NCBI GenBank assembly: GCA_037576195.1
Contig: CM075103.1
Location: 12,214,001-12,278,000 of the forward strand
Origin: Phytoseiulus persimilis
Lineage: Eukaryota; Arthropoda; Arachnida; Mesostigmata; Phytoseiidae
Length of the DNA stretch: 64,000 nt
Reading direction: 5' to 3'
Positions 1 to 13,232 of the stretch are shown in pieces. The notes beneath the pieces were generated by a model. The model ran no database searches. It was not told where the DNA came from and worked only from the letters and a program-made list of their open reading frames with translations. Position 1 is the first letter of the stretch; each line of letters begins with the position of its first letter. The position numbers and the translations under genes are program-made.

Positions 1-3000
1 CAGTGATGGGAAATGACCAATGTGTCACTCAGGTGTATTTGGTGGGAGTACTTACGATTCGACGGGATGCCCAAGTTCCCACAGCTACAGTTCACAGCTT
101 GGGCCAGAGCCCGAGAGGATGGAACGCGATTCATAGGCCTCATCAGGAGGTCAATCGCATCAGAGATCTCAAAGGTCTCTCGACTCCGACCTATCTGGGA
201 GTATTTCATGGGTTGATTCACAAATTGAGCGTTTCCAGCACAATGTGTTCACGCGTAAGAAGTAACGCTCGTGAATTCTTTCTGAGACCCGGGTCATTTG
301 AATGGCCGAGGTCAACTACGAAGAGTTTACAACTGAGAAATGAGTCTTCCTCGAGGCAATGAAGTGGCTGCTCAAGAAATGAATATCGCGCCCGGGTTCC
401 GCGGCAGGGCATTCAGTTTCGAAGAAGCCGAGAAACGCGGGGGCGGCTTTTATGCTCATATTCGAGTTTGCAGCTCGATGCACTGACTAAACACGGATCT
501 GAGACTCTCAGCTGGCAGATTCCGGAACGCTCCACGTTTGACGATGAGAAGATATTGTCTACGCCGACTCCGGAGAGCTCTTTGTCGCTCCTCGCGAATC
601 CGAGGCGAGGAGCTCAGGTATCGGAGAGAAGTACCCTGGACGCCCAGGTGCCGAAGTAAGGTGAGCAAGGTACTCCGGATGCCTCCGAGACGCCAAAGAG
701 AAAGGGTCCCATGGAAACTGTTTACGAGGAGCTTCCGCTCGAGATCCTACCGAACAGCCAGGACTTCTCGAGGAGCCGAGCTGAGAACAGAAGGTCATCT
801 GGAACAAAATCATAGTCTCGTCGTTTCGGCTCTGATGCGCATTCCAGCGTGTCAACGATTGTCGAATGGCTCCCTTGTGCGCGAAGCAATACCTCACTGC
901 TGAAAACCCAGTCAACCTGTGGAGTAGGAAGGAAAAGATTCAGTTTTACCATCTCAACCTGTCAGTGTCACACATTCCTGGCCGCTTCCCACCGCCGGGT
1001 CGCGCTGACGGGTACCGTGGAAACCCCGAGAGAATGTGGTATCGTTGCGGCTGCCAAATGAAGTCTTATTGACAGAGGAATGTTATTCGTAACTTCAAAC
1101 AATAATAATATCAGCAGCGCTCTCTCCCCCGCTCGGGATCCGTCTTCTCTATTGTTCAGACATGACCAGCGCCGTCTCCGGGCTGCAGGCGACAATCGTC
1201 GGAGGTTTTCCTCCGAGAGCACCTGGACACTTCCTTGTGACCTTTGCAGGAGCTTCTGCTGCTCTGAAACCTGCGTCGGCCAGCCGGAAATGAGCGCGCG
1301 CCCCCTCCGGGAATTATCGACTGGGTTGTTTTCTGGCGGAATATTTCCCTCGCTGGGCGAGTGATACTGAGCGAGCTAACGCACGCACCCGGACACGAAC
1401 GAATAGAGAGATTAGAGCGGAGGCAAGAAATTCGTATCTTGATATCGTCTACGTAGAGGTCACCGAGCATGAAATAACCCCAGGTACGCTTTTCGTCTGC
1501 CGAGCAGGCTCGGAGCCTGCTCACGACGATGGCCATGGCCGTAGACGTTGCAGAAGAGGAAGTGAGCTCGGGTCGATCTCACCTGCCCGTAGAACTGGGT
1601 TAGGCCTGCTCGGAGGCTGGCTGGCTCGCTTGCTTCCTCATCATGGGGTTCTTTCTTCCTGTTCGGAAAGAGGAAGTCGTCGAGGAGCAGCCTCAAGGCC
1701 TTGAATGTGCTCGCTCTCTTGTACAATGCTTCGGGATTGGCATTACATAGAGCTCTACAGTGTTCGTCATTCTGCGCTATCTCTCAGACAATTGGACTGA
1801 GATCATTTCTCTTCTCCGTATTCTTGTCGTGATGCAATATCGAAGAGGGAATTCGGAAATCTTTCGAAGCCCCCGGAGAGGTTCGGTCTCACTGGAAGTT
1901 GCAATCGGACTTCGGGGCACTCAGAGATCGTTCCAGCGCCGCGTTTCCAAGATTCACTCGCAACGATAAGTTCGGTTCACCGGATGCCAAGTCGCACAAG
2001 TGGGATTCATCCGGAGAGCCGGAACCGTCAGGTATCTACGATCGTATGACGGGCTACCCGGTCGTATCCACGGGTGGTATCGACACTGCCAAGAGCCGGA
2101 AATCTCCAAATTTCATCCGATGATCCTCCGAAACATTCCTCTGAATAGGGGAAGGAAAATGAAGAATCATTCAAAAGCGCTACGTTGACGCTCCTGTGAG
2201 ATATTGGGAATTGGTGAGATTGGTCGATGGATCCATTGTACCAAAATGCTCTGGGTGGATCCAATCGGTTGGGATTCTGGTACTGATTGGTGCCGCTTCT
2301 CGGTTTTTGCGTGGATGTTATCGCATCCTCTTCATTTTTGATCCGCGTTTCGCTCGAAACGACCTCGTGATTACCCGAGCACCGTCACGTGGACCTTGAT
2401 GATCGGTCGATCAAGATCTCCCCATTGAGCGCATCTTCAAGGACCGCAGAGTTCCAGATGCAATGCTCCGAGACTCATCCTCAGAGAGAGATCCTAAACG
2501 CAGGACTCCGTGGAATCGTTAAATGATGTGGGAAAGTCCTTTTGTTATCCGGAGCAGTCAATCCATTATCAGCATCGAGCTGCAATTACCTCGTGTCGTC
2601 CTGTGTTCCCATGAGCTCGGTGGTCCCCTCCGACCCACGCGAGCGAGCGAGCGAGGGAGGGAGCGTTCATGGCTCCCCCACTGTGCTGATGGCTCGCTGG
2701 CCCGTTGGCTGGTGTACTAGTAGGTGGATTCAGGTTCCCACAACTTCACACGCATCGACTCGGCTGGCTTCTGGTCCCCAGCCCCCTAGTTGAGCTCGTG
2801 CGCTGCCGGTGAATGCACCGAGCCACCCCATGAGAACCACTGGACGTGGGGATGCGCTTCTTTGGAAACCATATGTGAACGCGTCCGATGTCGACGCATG
2901 CAGAGAACGGGCTCCGGCGGGAGATTTAACTTTTCATTCGGAAAGTCAGATGCTCGGGATTTCGATGCGCACGCCTCTTTCCTTATCCCGGGAATTCGAG

Positions 3001-3548
3001 ACAGAACGAGATTTCCCAACTTCGCTCAACTTTCTGACGAGAGCGGCCATTTTCCATTTCCATCCAAGACATAAAATAGCTAGATTCATCTCGCAGAGGA
3101 AGACGAAGTTACATCAGAAATCCTGCCTGAGGGATTTCGGCGCAAGAGCTTCATCTCGGAGAACTACTCGATCAGGTGATCGTTGACGAACCGTTCGAGG
3201 TTATCTTGGAAAAATTGTGCGGTGCCTGAAAGCTCGGCCCCGGGCCCGGACCCTTCTCCCTCGTGGGAGGGAACGTTCGCGATGACGGCGGCATAATGAT
3301 GAGCTCGACCGTTGTATCGGTGACCGTAGGTAAGGAATGTTGACGGTCCCATTTACGACAATTCCAGATGTCGCGCAGGTGAGTCCGTTATCGGCGCCGT
3401 TACGGCGGTGACGTAGCGTGTGTCCCCAGCGGCGACGCGGAGCGACAAATGGATCCTGACTTGACATACGACCGGCATCTCCGCCATGAGCCTCTCCCAA
3501 ACCCTCTCTTCGGGGGTTGCTGAAGGCGGAGTCCCGGCGTGTGTTGGC
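1..3548. other. Noncoding region upstream of the + strand Snail gene
   Basis: I see no gene here. Open frames are short, overlap one another on both strands and show no recognisable domain or splice logic. A run of GAGC/GAGG-type tetranucleotides lies near 2640-2665. The stretch immediately upstream of the Snail gene is expected to hold its cis-regulatory sequence, but no individual site is claimed. Confidence 0.5.
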
Positions 3549-3584
3549 CATAAAAAGTCGCCGCTGAGCGGGATGAGCTCATTC
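3549..3584 (+). promoter_or_regulatory. Core promoter of the + strand Snail gene (TATA-like box plus initiator)
   Basis: A TATA-like sequence CATAAAAAG lies at 3549-3557. An arthropod-type initiator TCATTC lies at 3579-3584, with the likely +1 adenine at 3581, about 31 bases from the start of the TATA-like box, which is the normal spacing. This would give a 5' UTR of about 99 bases before the ATG at 3680. It is read from the sequence only; a 5' RACE or CAGE peak at 3581 would confirm it. Confidence 0.5.
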
Positions 3585-3679
3585 CCCGTCCGAGTTCGCT
3601 TTGGATACCTACACCAGCTAAGGATAGTTCACTTCTGAGTTCGCCAGCTAACCAGCAGCAGTTGCCACACAGCTTGAAG

Positions 3680-4734
3680 ATGCCGAAAGCCTTTCTGATC
3701 AAGAAGAAACATGAGGCCATGTTGGCTGCCCAGATCACCGGTGTTAAGCGGCCGTGGCTTGACGACATGGAGTTGCCAGAAGACCTTTCGCGGTCTTCGG
3801 CGTCTCCTTCGCTCTCTTCGTCGCCGGCGCCTTCCGTTTCGCCAGCGCTTTCGATCTCGCCGGCTCCGTCGGACTGCTCCGCCACCGTTCCAGGTACGTC
3901 TCGGGTCGACGTGAATTCCCTGTTGACATCCAGCCAGAAGCGCACAGTGCGTGACGGGTGGGAACTTGGGTCGACGAGAAGTCGGTGTCCGGATCTCGAT
4001 GACTAACGTACTCTTCTTCGATTCCAGATATGGCAATGCCTTTCGATCTCTCAACGAAACACAGACGCATCGAAACCTCGCAACCGGTGGTCGCCCCCAC
4101 GACCCCCATGGTGGCGGAATGGCCTCGGATCATGATGCCCATTCCTCACCTGGCTTACAGTATGCCCATGTCACCCTTCTACTACCCCATGATGCAGACG
4201 TTCTCGCCTCAAATCGTGTCCCACCAACCGCTGGCGCCGCTCCCACAACAGGATGTGGCTGTCGTTCCGTCGTGGGCGTCAGAGGAGAAGGAATCACCGA
4301 AGAAGGACGTCACCGCCGCCCCCCTGTCTCCCTCCGACAGCAAAGGATCGTTCAGTTGCCGCTTCTGCTCGAAGTCTTACGTTTCGATGGGCGCCTTGAA
4401 AATGCACATCCGCACCCACACCCTCCCGTGCAAGTGCGACATCTGCGGGAAGGCTTTCTCGCGGCCGTGGCTCCTCCAAGGCCACATCAGGACCCATACC
4501 GGCGAGAAACCTTTCGAATGCGAACACTGCCATCGAGCGTTCGCTGACCGATCGAACCTTCGCGCCCACCTGCAGACCCACCAGGAAGTGAAGAAGTACT
4601 CCTGCACCCGCTGCTCCAAGACCTTCAGCCGGATGTCGCTTCTGCAGAAGCATCAAGACAGCGGAGCGTGTTGTCAAGTGCTACCACCGAGGCCTTCTCC
4701 TCAATCCAGTCCGGCCGCCGTTCCCAGCGCCTGA
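3680..4734 (+). CDS. sna-like: Snail-family zinc-finger transcription repressor, four-finger copy
   Basis: Two exons, 3680-3893 and 4028-4734, give 306 residues. The 134-base intron has a CAG/GTACGT donor and a TTCCAG acceptor and is phase 1. The start was chosen because [10 protein letters not shown] is a SNAG repression domain (family form MPRSFLVKK). Two CtBP-binding motifs follow: PEDLSR at residues 33-38 and PFDLST at 76-81. Residues about 180-280 form four zinc fingers with Snail signatures ([48 protein letters not shown]); the last is C2HC type. The finger sequence is of Snail/Slug/Escargot type, not Scratch. Family members bind E-box CANNTG sites in the nucleus and repress transcription through SNAG and CtBP corepressors. 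The N-terminal finger usual in five-finger Snail proteins is absent: an acidic/serine linker runs straight into finger 2. The - strand copy at 13.2-14.6 kb is its paralogue. Confidence 0.93.
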
Positions 4735-5083
4735 GCCGCCCTTTCGAGGGGGGTTCAGAGAGGAGTTTCCCGAGCTGAACAGTATGGAAGATGTGATATC
4801 AGTCGTTGTTGTGAGTCTAGTCCATGGGAGTCTCCGATGCAAACCGTGTGTTAGTGCCGTTTGGGAAACCCCAATCGAGCCGATCCGATCGGAGCCGGTC
4901 TTCAGGCGGCCTGACTGACCGATGGAAACGGAGGCAAACTCTCGCTGTCCCGAAAATCCAGACATGTACAAACCTCGGAAATGCGAAAGAGCACCCGAAC
5001 GCGCCCTGTGTATAGAGTTGTGTGTATAGATCTACTTTTTGATATCTCGTAATATAAACGTTAAGTTATCCAAAGAGCGAATG

Positions 5084-5089
5084 AATAAA
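5084..5089 (+). promoter_or_regulatory. Polyadenylation signal, + strand Snail gene
   Basis: AATAAA lies about 350 bases after the stop codon at 4734, in a locally AT-richer stretch. This is a plausible end for the 3' UTR. No other gene nearby could use it on this strand. Confidence 0.5.
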
Positions 5090-8000
5090 CCCACGCCGAT
5101 GCCAAGATGCATCCGGCAAGAAGTTGAATATGAAATCTGCGAGTTTTCCTCTCTCACTTCGATTTTCGTCGCGGAATTTTCAACAAACCGACGAGCCTTC
5201 CGATTGAACTGCTGACGGCGGGCATCACCAGAGAAACCGGCGACCCGATTAAGGCCATTCTCCAATTTTATTGATGGACAACTTGATTGGCCGATGCTCA
5301 GGTGCTGGAGAGTCGATGGGCACTGGACAAAAAATGCGCGCGCTTCGGGTTGAAGTTCCTGCGTGGCGGAACTTCAGCCCCGACATCTGTTCTGTTCGAA
5401 CCCTTTTCCAGCGCGAGCTCCGAGGAGAACTGGCCGCAAGGAGGAGAAAGAAGGAGAGGTAGCGATAGCAACAAGACCGATCCGCGATGAAAACGCTCAG
5501 CGTGCCGATAAGCTCAGATCACGACCTCTGACTTTTCGATCGCGCACTAAATCTGGTTTAATTGAATCGCGGTTTCAGGTGGAGCCGCTCCGGAATTTCT
5601 GCGACTATTTTCTTCTTCCTGACAGAGTTTTTCTGTCTCACCTCTCTCAACCACGGATCGCGGCCCACCGGCCGACCGATTGATGAAGTCGATCGAGCGG
5701 CGTCTCGTAGTTGATAATGCTAACAATTTCCTCGCTTCTAACCCGATGAGTTATTGCCGTCGATACGAACTGGGATGCCTGGTTTGCAGAGCGGCCGATA
5801 ACGTCGGCACCAGAACTAGATAAAAGAGAGGAGGAATCGGCTATGAATCTTCATACTCCGATTTCATCCTGATTCCCCCTTTAGGACTGCGATCCAGGCC
5901 GCTTCATGGAAGCTCTAATTATGAGACCCACGAATCTTTCAGCTGTGCCGAGCTTCGTAAGTCTGAAAGGTAACAGGGATGAGCTCCCGCGGAAACCGGT
6001 CCTGAGAGTTCATCGTTGACGAAACCCTGAGAACGCGATGATCGCCGGGCACCAAGATATCTGTCAACACGATTTCAGGCCCGTGATGCGTCACCCATCA
6101 TCGATTTTTCCTCTTTCGACCCATTGAATTCACAAGAAATCCGATCGGCAAGCCGGAGGAATCCCAATCGATCTTTTGTCGCCGGTCCTTGCGCTTCAGA
6201 AGTGTTCGGAAACTTTCGCTGCCGAGAGAAAGCATGCCGGTTTTGTAGATGGGAGGCCGGCCTCGCGGGCGGCCGACACGAAAACATACACACAGTCATA
6301 CGGATGGAGAAACATCCAGAAAGCAAACATTTGAGCAGGAGCGACGACTCCGCAGACGCACGGGAATGTACGGACCGAGCGAGCAACAGGGACAGACGAA
6401 AGAGACCTCGGTGCCATCTGCGCACCTTAGCGCGTGGATCGGACGGCGGCAGCTGGTCGATAAGAAGGCAAAGTCCGCTAATGTTGTCGTTGCGGCCGAC
6501 GCTGCTGTTAAACTTTTTCTTCCTCGTTGTCGTCGTCGTTTTCCTCCTTTTTCTTCTTCTTCTGTTTCTTTTCTCGCGCTAAGGAAGTAATGTTTGGGCT
6601 ACGCGTGCGTGTCTGTTTGGTCTACTGTAAGCCTCCTCCTCGAGGAGCGTGTGCGCGCGCCTCCTCCTCCGTATCGCGGGCACACCTCGGATTCACTTTG
6701 AGCACGGATCGTTAAGGGTCAGTTTTTCTTCCTTCGCCAGATTTTCTCGCACGTCCAATTCACCGACTCCTCCTGATGCGTTAACGGCGCAGTTAACGGG
6801 ATCACCAGCCTCGATCAATGACGCTCCGGCTGGAGTTGCGCTCGGCTCCACGGGAAACGAGCAAGAAACGAGTTTCGATCCAGTCGCCAGAGACCTGTCC
6901 CTGTTCCGGGGATCACCCGATCTTACTTGAGAGAGCGGCGTCCGGAGCTTCTGGTGCTAGCTCAGCGAGCTGGTCGGAGCGCGGAGGCGAAGCGGGAACA
7001 TCTCAGTTTCCGATGGAGGTGGAACCCGATGGTAGGTGATCTTTGGATTTCGATCCAGAGGAAAACAGCTCCCTGATTCAGACGAGACAGGTGTGACTGA
7101 CGCCGCCGACGAGAAGTTTACGATGCTCAGATAACGCTGTCGCCCGAATCTTCCGTCTGGTTCAGTGAATCACTTGTTGACCACGGAGTAAACCGGCCGC
7201 CGGGCGATGAAGACTCCGAGAGTTCACTTCCAGCCAGCGGATCAGACGCTAATCGGCTCCCTTCACGCGTCGTGGTGCATAGGGTGGAATGCTAGGAGCG
7301 GTGGAAGTGTCACGAAACCTCCGACCTTATTCTAAAGCTGTCTGCGACGCGACCACGGCGAGGCATACGGATCGGCCAGAGGCATCAATGAGCGAAACGG
7401 CCGCTGTACATGAACTCCATGACCCGCCCGATCAGAGAAATATAAAAGAAGAGCTACCAGTTTCCTCTTGGTGACGATAACGCTAACGAGATGCCGGGCG
7501 CTTCGGTTCCGACTCCCATGCTGACACAGATCTCACGAGATCTGCGTCGACCAGTTCGACTGAACTTCGAACTAGTGACGGACCCGCTAGCGTTCCGGGT
7601 CGGAACGTTACTTGAAACGGTTCGGAAGCGAATTCGAACGTCAACTGCGAGACGCGAGAGAATTCGAAAACGGCGCTCGACCGATGGGATGAGGGAGGGT
7701 GGGAGGAAGAAAGCAAGCGAGCGAGCGGGAGGGCGAGCAAGCAAGCAAGTAAACCACCGACCGCCCCAGTGAGCGTGCCTAATGCGTTCCACGAGTGTCA
7801 CGGTTGTCAAGGTCTGCCGAAATGACGACTACATGGGCTGACACGCACAGAGATCCTCGTCCGACTGTCAGATGACTAAGATGGGCCGCTTACCACCGAA
7901 CGCTTCAAGATTGCACAACGATTGAGGTGATGCGTGTTTCGAGGCCAGCGCGAGAAGTTCTCGCTGTGAAGTCTGAGGAGCCGGCTCTCCGAGAGTCAGG

Positions 8001-8852
8001 AGACAAACGGTCGAGTTGGATGAATTCATCTTCGAAGATGCTGAGCTGAAACGGCGACGCACAGCAGTGCCATCGAACGGTGTTGACAGCATTCACAGAA
8101 AGTAATAAAGCCGCGAATTCCTTGTTCGCTTCCAGCACGAATCGCTTCGGCTGAACTCCGCTTCTTTCTACTCGCTCGGGGCATCGTAACCTCTCTGCTC
8201 GAATAGGTCACGTGCCGCTTTCCTCGAGGCGCTTCGGGGATTTATCCTGTTACGAGGCAATGTTTAAAATCGTATTCGTCTTTCATGGGAGCCTTCCTTT
8301 TCGAAGGAGCCTAGCTAGTACAAAACACTACCTGAATCCAATGAACCGCCAGAGCCGCGGCTCGCTCCTGCACGATCGACTCCTGCTCCGTTGCTGGCTC
8401 GGTCGGAGTGGAGAAGAGCCTGAACTCTCGGTTTCTCCGGAGATGTCCTCTAGGGAGTGCTGCAGCCATCGACGACATCCTTTTGGACCCGGTTTCAAAC
8501 GAGCGCGTGATCCCGGAAGGGAAATCCCACGGTTTTCGAGAATGGCGTGTCCCGCACTTGATCCCGCACTCCCGCTCGTTCCGTCGCGGAAATCGATGGC
8601 GGTTCGCCCGCTCCCTGTTGCTGCTATTCCTTGAGAGACGTTTTCCGTGCCGGTGTTCATCCGACCTCGACAGCGACGGGCGCGGTGCTGAGATGCACTT
8701 TCCCAGGAGATCAGGTTCTGTATCAATAGTTGTCCTGAGCGAGAGTGTTCCCATAGACGATTCTCATATTAAAAAGCGATCTGCTCTCCCCCGCCCGCTC
8801 GTGGAACGACCCCGGTGTCGAGGGAGCCAGAAGCATGTAGCCGAGCGAGTGA

Positions 8853-8874
8853 GCGACCGACCGACCGACTGACT
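8853..8874. repeat. CCGA/GACT tetranucleotide microsatellite
   Basis: Tandem CCGA units grading into GACT units are visible directly. Similar tetranucleotide runs recur in this half of the window (GAGC near 2640, GAGC/AAGC near 7713-7750, CATC at 16957-16973). Confidence 0.8.
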
Positions 8875-10087
8875 GCCGAGCAGGCTGGGAACACAGCTGA
8901 ACGAAATGAGATGTGACTGACTGATGCCGCCCGCCGCTCCGCCATTCTAATACTACTAACCAGTTACGAGGGCTGCTTGTGGTGGGAACCGCGGCCGCTG
9001 CCGCCGCCACCAGCAGCAGCAGCATCATCATCCACACGACCACCACTCCCACCCAAATGACGACCTTCAAATGAGGAGATTCCGCACTCCGGATCGAATG
9101 GAAGTTGGAGTTCAGCCTAGATGCAGCTTTGAAGCTCAGAGATTTCACATCGATCATCCCCATGGTTCATCGGCTGCCGCTGCAAGAGAAGCTGAGACAT
9201 CAAGCATTGCATCTGTCCTTCCATCGATGAGAAATCACGCGTGATAATTCATCAATGATGAGTGTTGAATTCCTTGAGCCGCGCTCAACTCAATACGAAA
9301 GACCGAATACGTAGGAACATGCACAACCCATCCAATAGTCCGGAGTTCTCTCGTGCGATAGGAGGAGGGCAGGGCTCGGAAACACACCATACCCGGCAAT
9401 AATCCCCCATCGAGAAATTTGGGCATTCATCTTTCTCTCAATCCATCAATCCATTTACGGGGACCGGTATGCGGAAGATCGAGGTTGGAATCCCTAAAAA
9501 GCGATCGAGCTCCATTCCTCTATGGAATGGACCGATAGTAATTATTGAATGAATCCCGAAGTTCTCAGCTTCATTAATCTTGATGCTTCGCGCAGCTACA
9601 GTAGCTCGCAGAAATGATTCGGTGATCCATCCATCCCTCTTGTATTCATGGATTGACGAGAGGTGAACGACGGAACATGCCTAAACTCTCGAACATGATG
9701 TATGACACAACTTCTGTCAAAACGGCCAGCTCAGACTGCCGGAAAATACTTCCCTCAGCAGCGCGAGGACGCTCCCCAACGGATACTTCATCAAGAGACC
9801 TCGGAAAAAGTACTCGCCCAGAGTTAGTGCGAGGACCACAGCGACACCAGCTGTAGCGATCTTCTCAAAACAAAAGTCTTTCCCACCAGACGACAACGAC
9901 AATGACGACCCGGCGGTACACCCTTGTTTAAAGCGCTCCCACCAGTCGCGGCGGCGGGAGCGGCGACGGGAGCGGCGGCGCTGCTTGTTGGCCGATTGTT
10001 CTCTCGTGCAATGCACGATCGAGGAGCGGCCAGAATCTCCCCATGAGAAGTGTCAACAGCAAGTGCTCCCCGACCCCGCTAAGCCGT

Positions 10088-10111
10088 CGACGACGACGAC
10101 GACGACGACGA
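10088..10111. repeat. (CGA)n trinucleotide microsatellite
   Basis: Eight consecutive CGA units in noncoding DNA between the two Snail genes. It creates artificial polyserine-like or acidic open frames, none of which is claimed as a gene. Confidence 0.85.
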
Positions 10112-13100
10112 GGAGGATATATTGAAATCCTCCGAGTAGTAGCAGTGGTGGGGAAGACACATCAGCTCGACTTGTGTGCTTCCGATTAGATAACGAACGA
10201 TATGGGAAGCAATCTGGAGAGCCCAGGAGCGATCCCCGTCCACCCCGGCCGTTGTGGCATCGCCGCTCCCACTCGAATCGATCTGCATATCAGCAAATAC
10301 TTTCGTCAGAAGTACTCTCGTCCCCGATGGATCGAAGTTGTCGATTTTCCTCACGCGGTCCGACAGAAATCAGCAGAACAACAATCCGGGGGAGCCAGTG
10401 GGATCTGTGTGTGTCACCGACCAGTTTCTCACGAGTTCACCGACTAACGGCCGGTCATCAGGACGGCGGCGAGGACCAGAGTTCGACGATAATCGAGCTC
10501 ATCATCGAGCTCACGGAGAAGTCGAGATGAAACGCGCTCGAGCTTTAACTCCCAGCAGCGCGCCAGATGACGTTTCGTACGAGCGAGGTGGTGCTGCTGT
10601 TGTTGTTGTTGCTCAATGTGAAATGTGCGCCAGATACGCCGAGCGGAGTTTGTTGCTGGTGGGCTCCCAGCGCTCCGAGTTCACATGCAGTCGAGTGTGA
10701 CTGCTGGTGCTGCTCCAAATATCTGTTTGCCAGTCAGGCGGACGAGCAGGCCTTTAAATCCCAACTCCCTGAGAACGGAGGAGCGCCCGCTGCCCGGCGG
10801 GAACGGGGGTGGTGTCGGAAGAGAGACCGGGAGAGGGGGTTCTGGGCGGGGGTGAGCTAGCGGGATGTTCTGGTCAATTGAGCGACAACTCGTGCTTTCG
10901 ATGAGGGTGAAGAGCCTGGGAAAGTTTCGCCTCGGTTTCGTTCATCGACGATTCTGGCGTTGTTCCGTCGCCGGATAGGGAAGGAACACCTTTGGAGCAG
11001 ACGACACGAGGCGAGGCAAGCCGCGCCGGCTAAGAACTCCGGAATGAGATCGCTCGGAGACAGATAGCGGATCGGGTCGTTTGCCCGGCTTGTTCTTCGC
11101 TCGTTAATGTCGATGACTACGTGGACAGGTGGTTCCCTGGTCGGCTGGCCCGCCGGCCGATCCACTCGAAGGCTCGATTGAAAGACTCACCGACCGACAC
11201 TGACGAAGACGGCGGGCTGCCGCCGCCAAATCTGGAAGTGTGGCGGCAGGTGACGTTCGGAACGCGACATCTGCTCGACGACAAAACGCTGAAGGATTTA
11301 GGCCATGGAAGCCGTCGTTCGTATCGGCGACGGCAGCGGCGACGACGAAAGCTGCCTTGTTTCCACCGAGCAAATGTACCGCTGTTGCCGGGAAACCCCG
11401 CGCAGCGAGAGATTTTTGCTTTCAGAGCTGAACAGCACGAGCCTCGAACGCGATCAGCCTCAAGAATTCCGATGAGGTCACGAGCGGAGCTCCTCGGAAT
11501 GAGTTCGATGATCCAGCTGTTCTAGACGGAAGCTCCCGCCATGAACGGGCCCCCTCCACCCTTTCCAGCCCTGTTGGGACCGCTGTTCATTCGCAGGTTG
11601 GGCTGAGGAAGCCATGACCAGGCTAGAGAAGAGTTCAAGTAGTTGCGCAAATACCAATAGTTGGGAGAAGTTGGCTGCCGCTCTCGGTCCGGTAGATAAA
11701 CAAAAGTTAATCCATTATCGCAGCAGTGGCAGAAGCTGCGGCCCGCCCGCCCGCCACCCGCTCGCTCGTGGTGGGAAGCACTGAGAACATTTCACTATGC
11801 GCTGCCGAGAACCCCCACTCTCCCGATGGCATCGACGGCGGCGAATCTTTCTCTCATTCTATGTGGATGTGTGAGTCCTTCCATAGATTCGCACGCTCTC
11901 TCACCCAGCCTCTTACCCTGAGCCCGAGCCGCTGTCTTCCTAAAAGGCTCGGCTCCCATACTCCCCGTGGGAGCGGTGATCATTTGCACAATTGCAGGTG
12001 TCGGGTTTCGTCCCCGGGAGCATTTAAGGCTTGACATTCAATTTCCCAGCTAACGGGATCTCCCTGAGGGAGCCGGGCGGGCTGGCTGGCAGGCAGGCAG
12101 AACTTTAAATGTGGGAACATGCGGTCAACCTCTGACGGGACATGCTTGGCATGTTCCCGAGATCTCCTCCTGGGCCGCATCGCCGGTGTCAACGCGCCCG
12201 GAGTTGCGCATAATTTTCCCGCACTTTCGCGTCTCCTCGGAATCAGTATTGTGAGTGAAGCCGAATCTGCGGCCGTTCTCGTTTCGCGTGCGAGCGCACG
12301 TGAGGAACTCACGTGGCGGAAGAGGAGCTGAACTCGGAGGAGCTCAGAACTGAACTTTTCCTCGCTTGAACTCCACCCCCGACAAGGAGCGGTCCCGAGG
12401 AAGAGGGGAGCTCTGCTGAGGATGGAATCTTCAAGATCGGACGCCGACCTCTCGATCAATTGGTGGAGTAGCCCGCGAGGCTCTTCGGTGTAGGCTCAGT
12501 CCCGCCGACAGTCCGCCCGCCTGCACGGCTGGTGTTTGCCCGGGATGACAATGGCTTCGTTGCCATGACAAGGCTTAGGCCGAGTGCACCCCGAAAGCTT
12601 ACAGGAAACGCAGGTTGGCTGACTCAGACGGCACGTGCCCCCCTTTCCTCTGCTGTACGACTACATGCAGGGCTAGCCGGGGCCGGTCGTGGTCTATATT
12701 CAGCAAGACTCCTCCAAGATGTCTAAAATAGCTTTCCAACTCAAGAATCATCGATGATGCACTCTGGCCTGGTTCTTGAGGCTTTGGGCCGCCTCCGTGA
12801 ATCTCAGCTCCGGCCGCGAGCAACGAATATCCAAATCGGAAGTTCCCTAGCTTCGAGATGCTAAGCGCGATAGAACGCCCTCCGCCCCAGGTTCCCTTCT
12901 CGCGGAACTCCTCTGCTCCTCAACTTCGAGGATTGAAAAACTGCGCTTTGACTAAGATTTACAGCGAAGAGTCTCATTCGTTCGGTATCGATTTTAGGTT
13001 TGTATTTACAGGCCAGACAGGCCCCGTCTGGACATATTTACATGACAAGATTAGAAGAGTATGACTAGAAACAATCTGTACACGATTTCTCGGATACCCA

Positions 13101-13232
13101 ATATCCGTCCTCCTGAACCTGGTTTCGTTGACTGATCGTAACAGTGTGCTAAAACTCGCAAAACGGCGAACTTCCGGTGGGACATCGTAATTCAATGAAT
13201 ATACATGGTCAAAATCAGTCCATGGACGGGTT

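Larger units (their letters stand above)
5090..13232. other. 8.1 kb noncoding interval between the two Snail genes
   Basis: No coding region, RNA gene or mobile element is recognised. It holds scattered simple repeats: a CAGC/CATC stretch near 9011-9030, the CCGA tetranucleotides at 8853-8874, CGA repeats at 10088-10111 and TTG repeats at 10592-10613. Open frames on both strands are short and overlapping. Its position between the 3' ends of two developmental regulators makes it a candidate enhancer reservoir, which is inference only. Confidence 0.45.
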
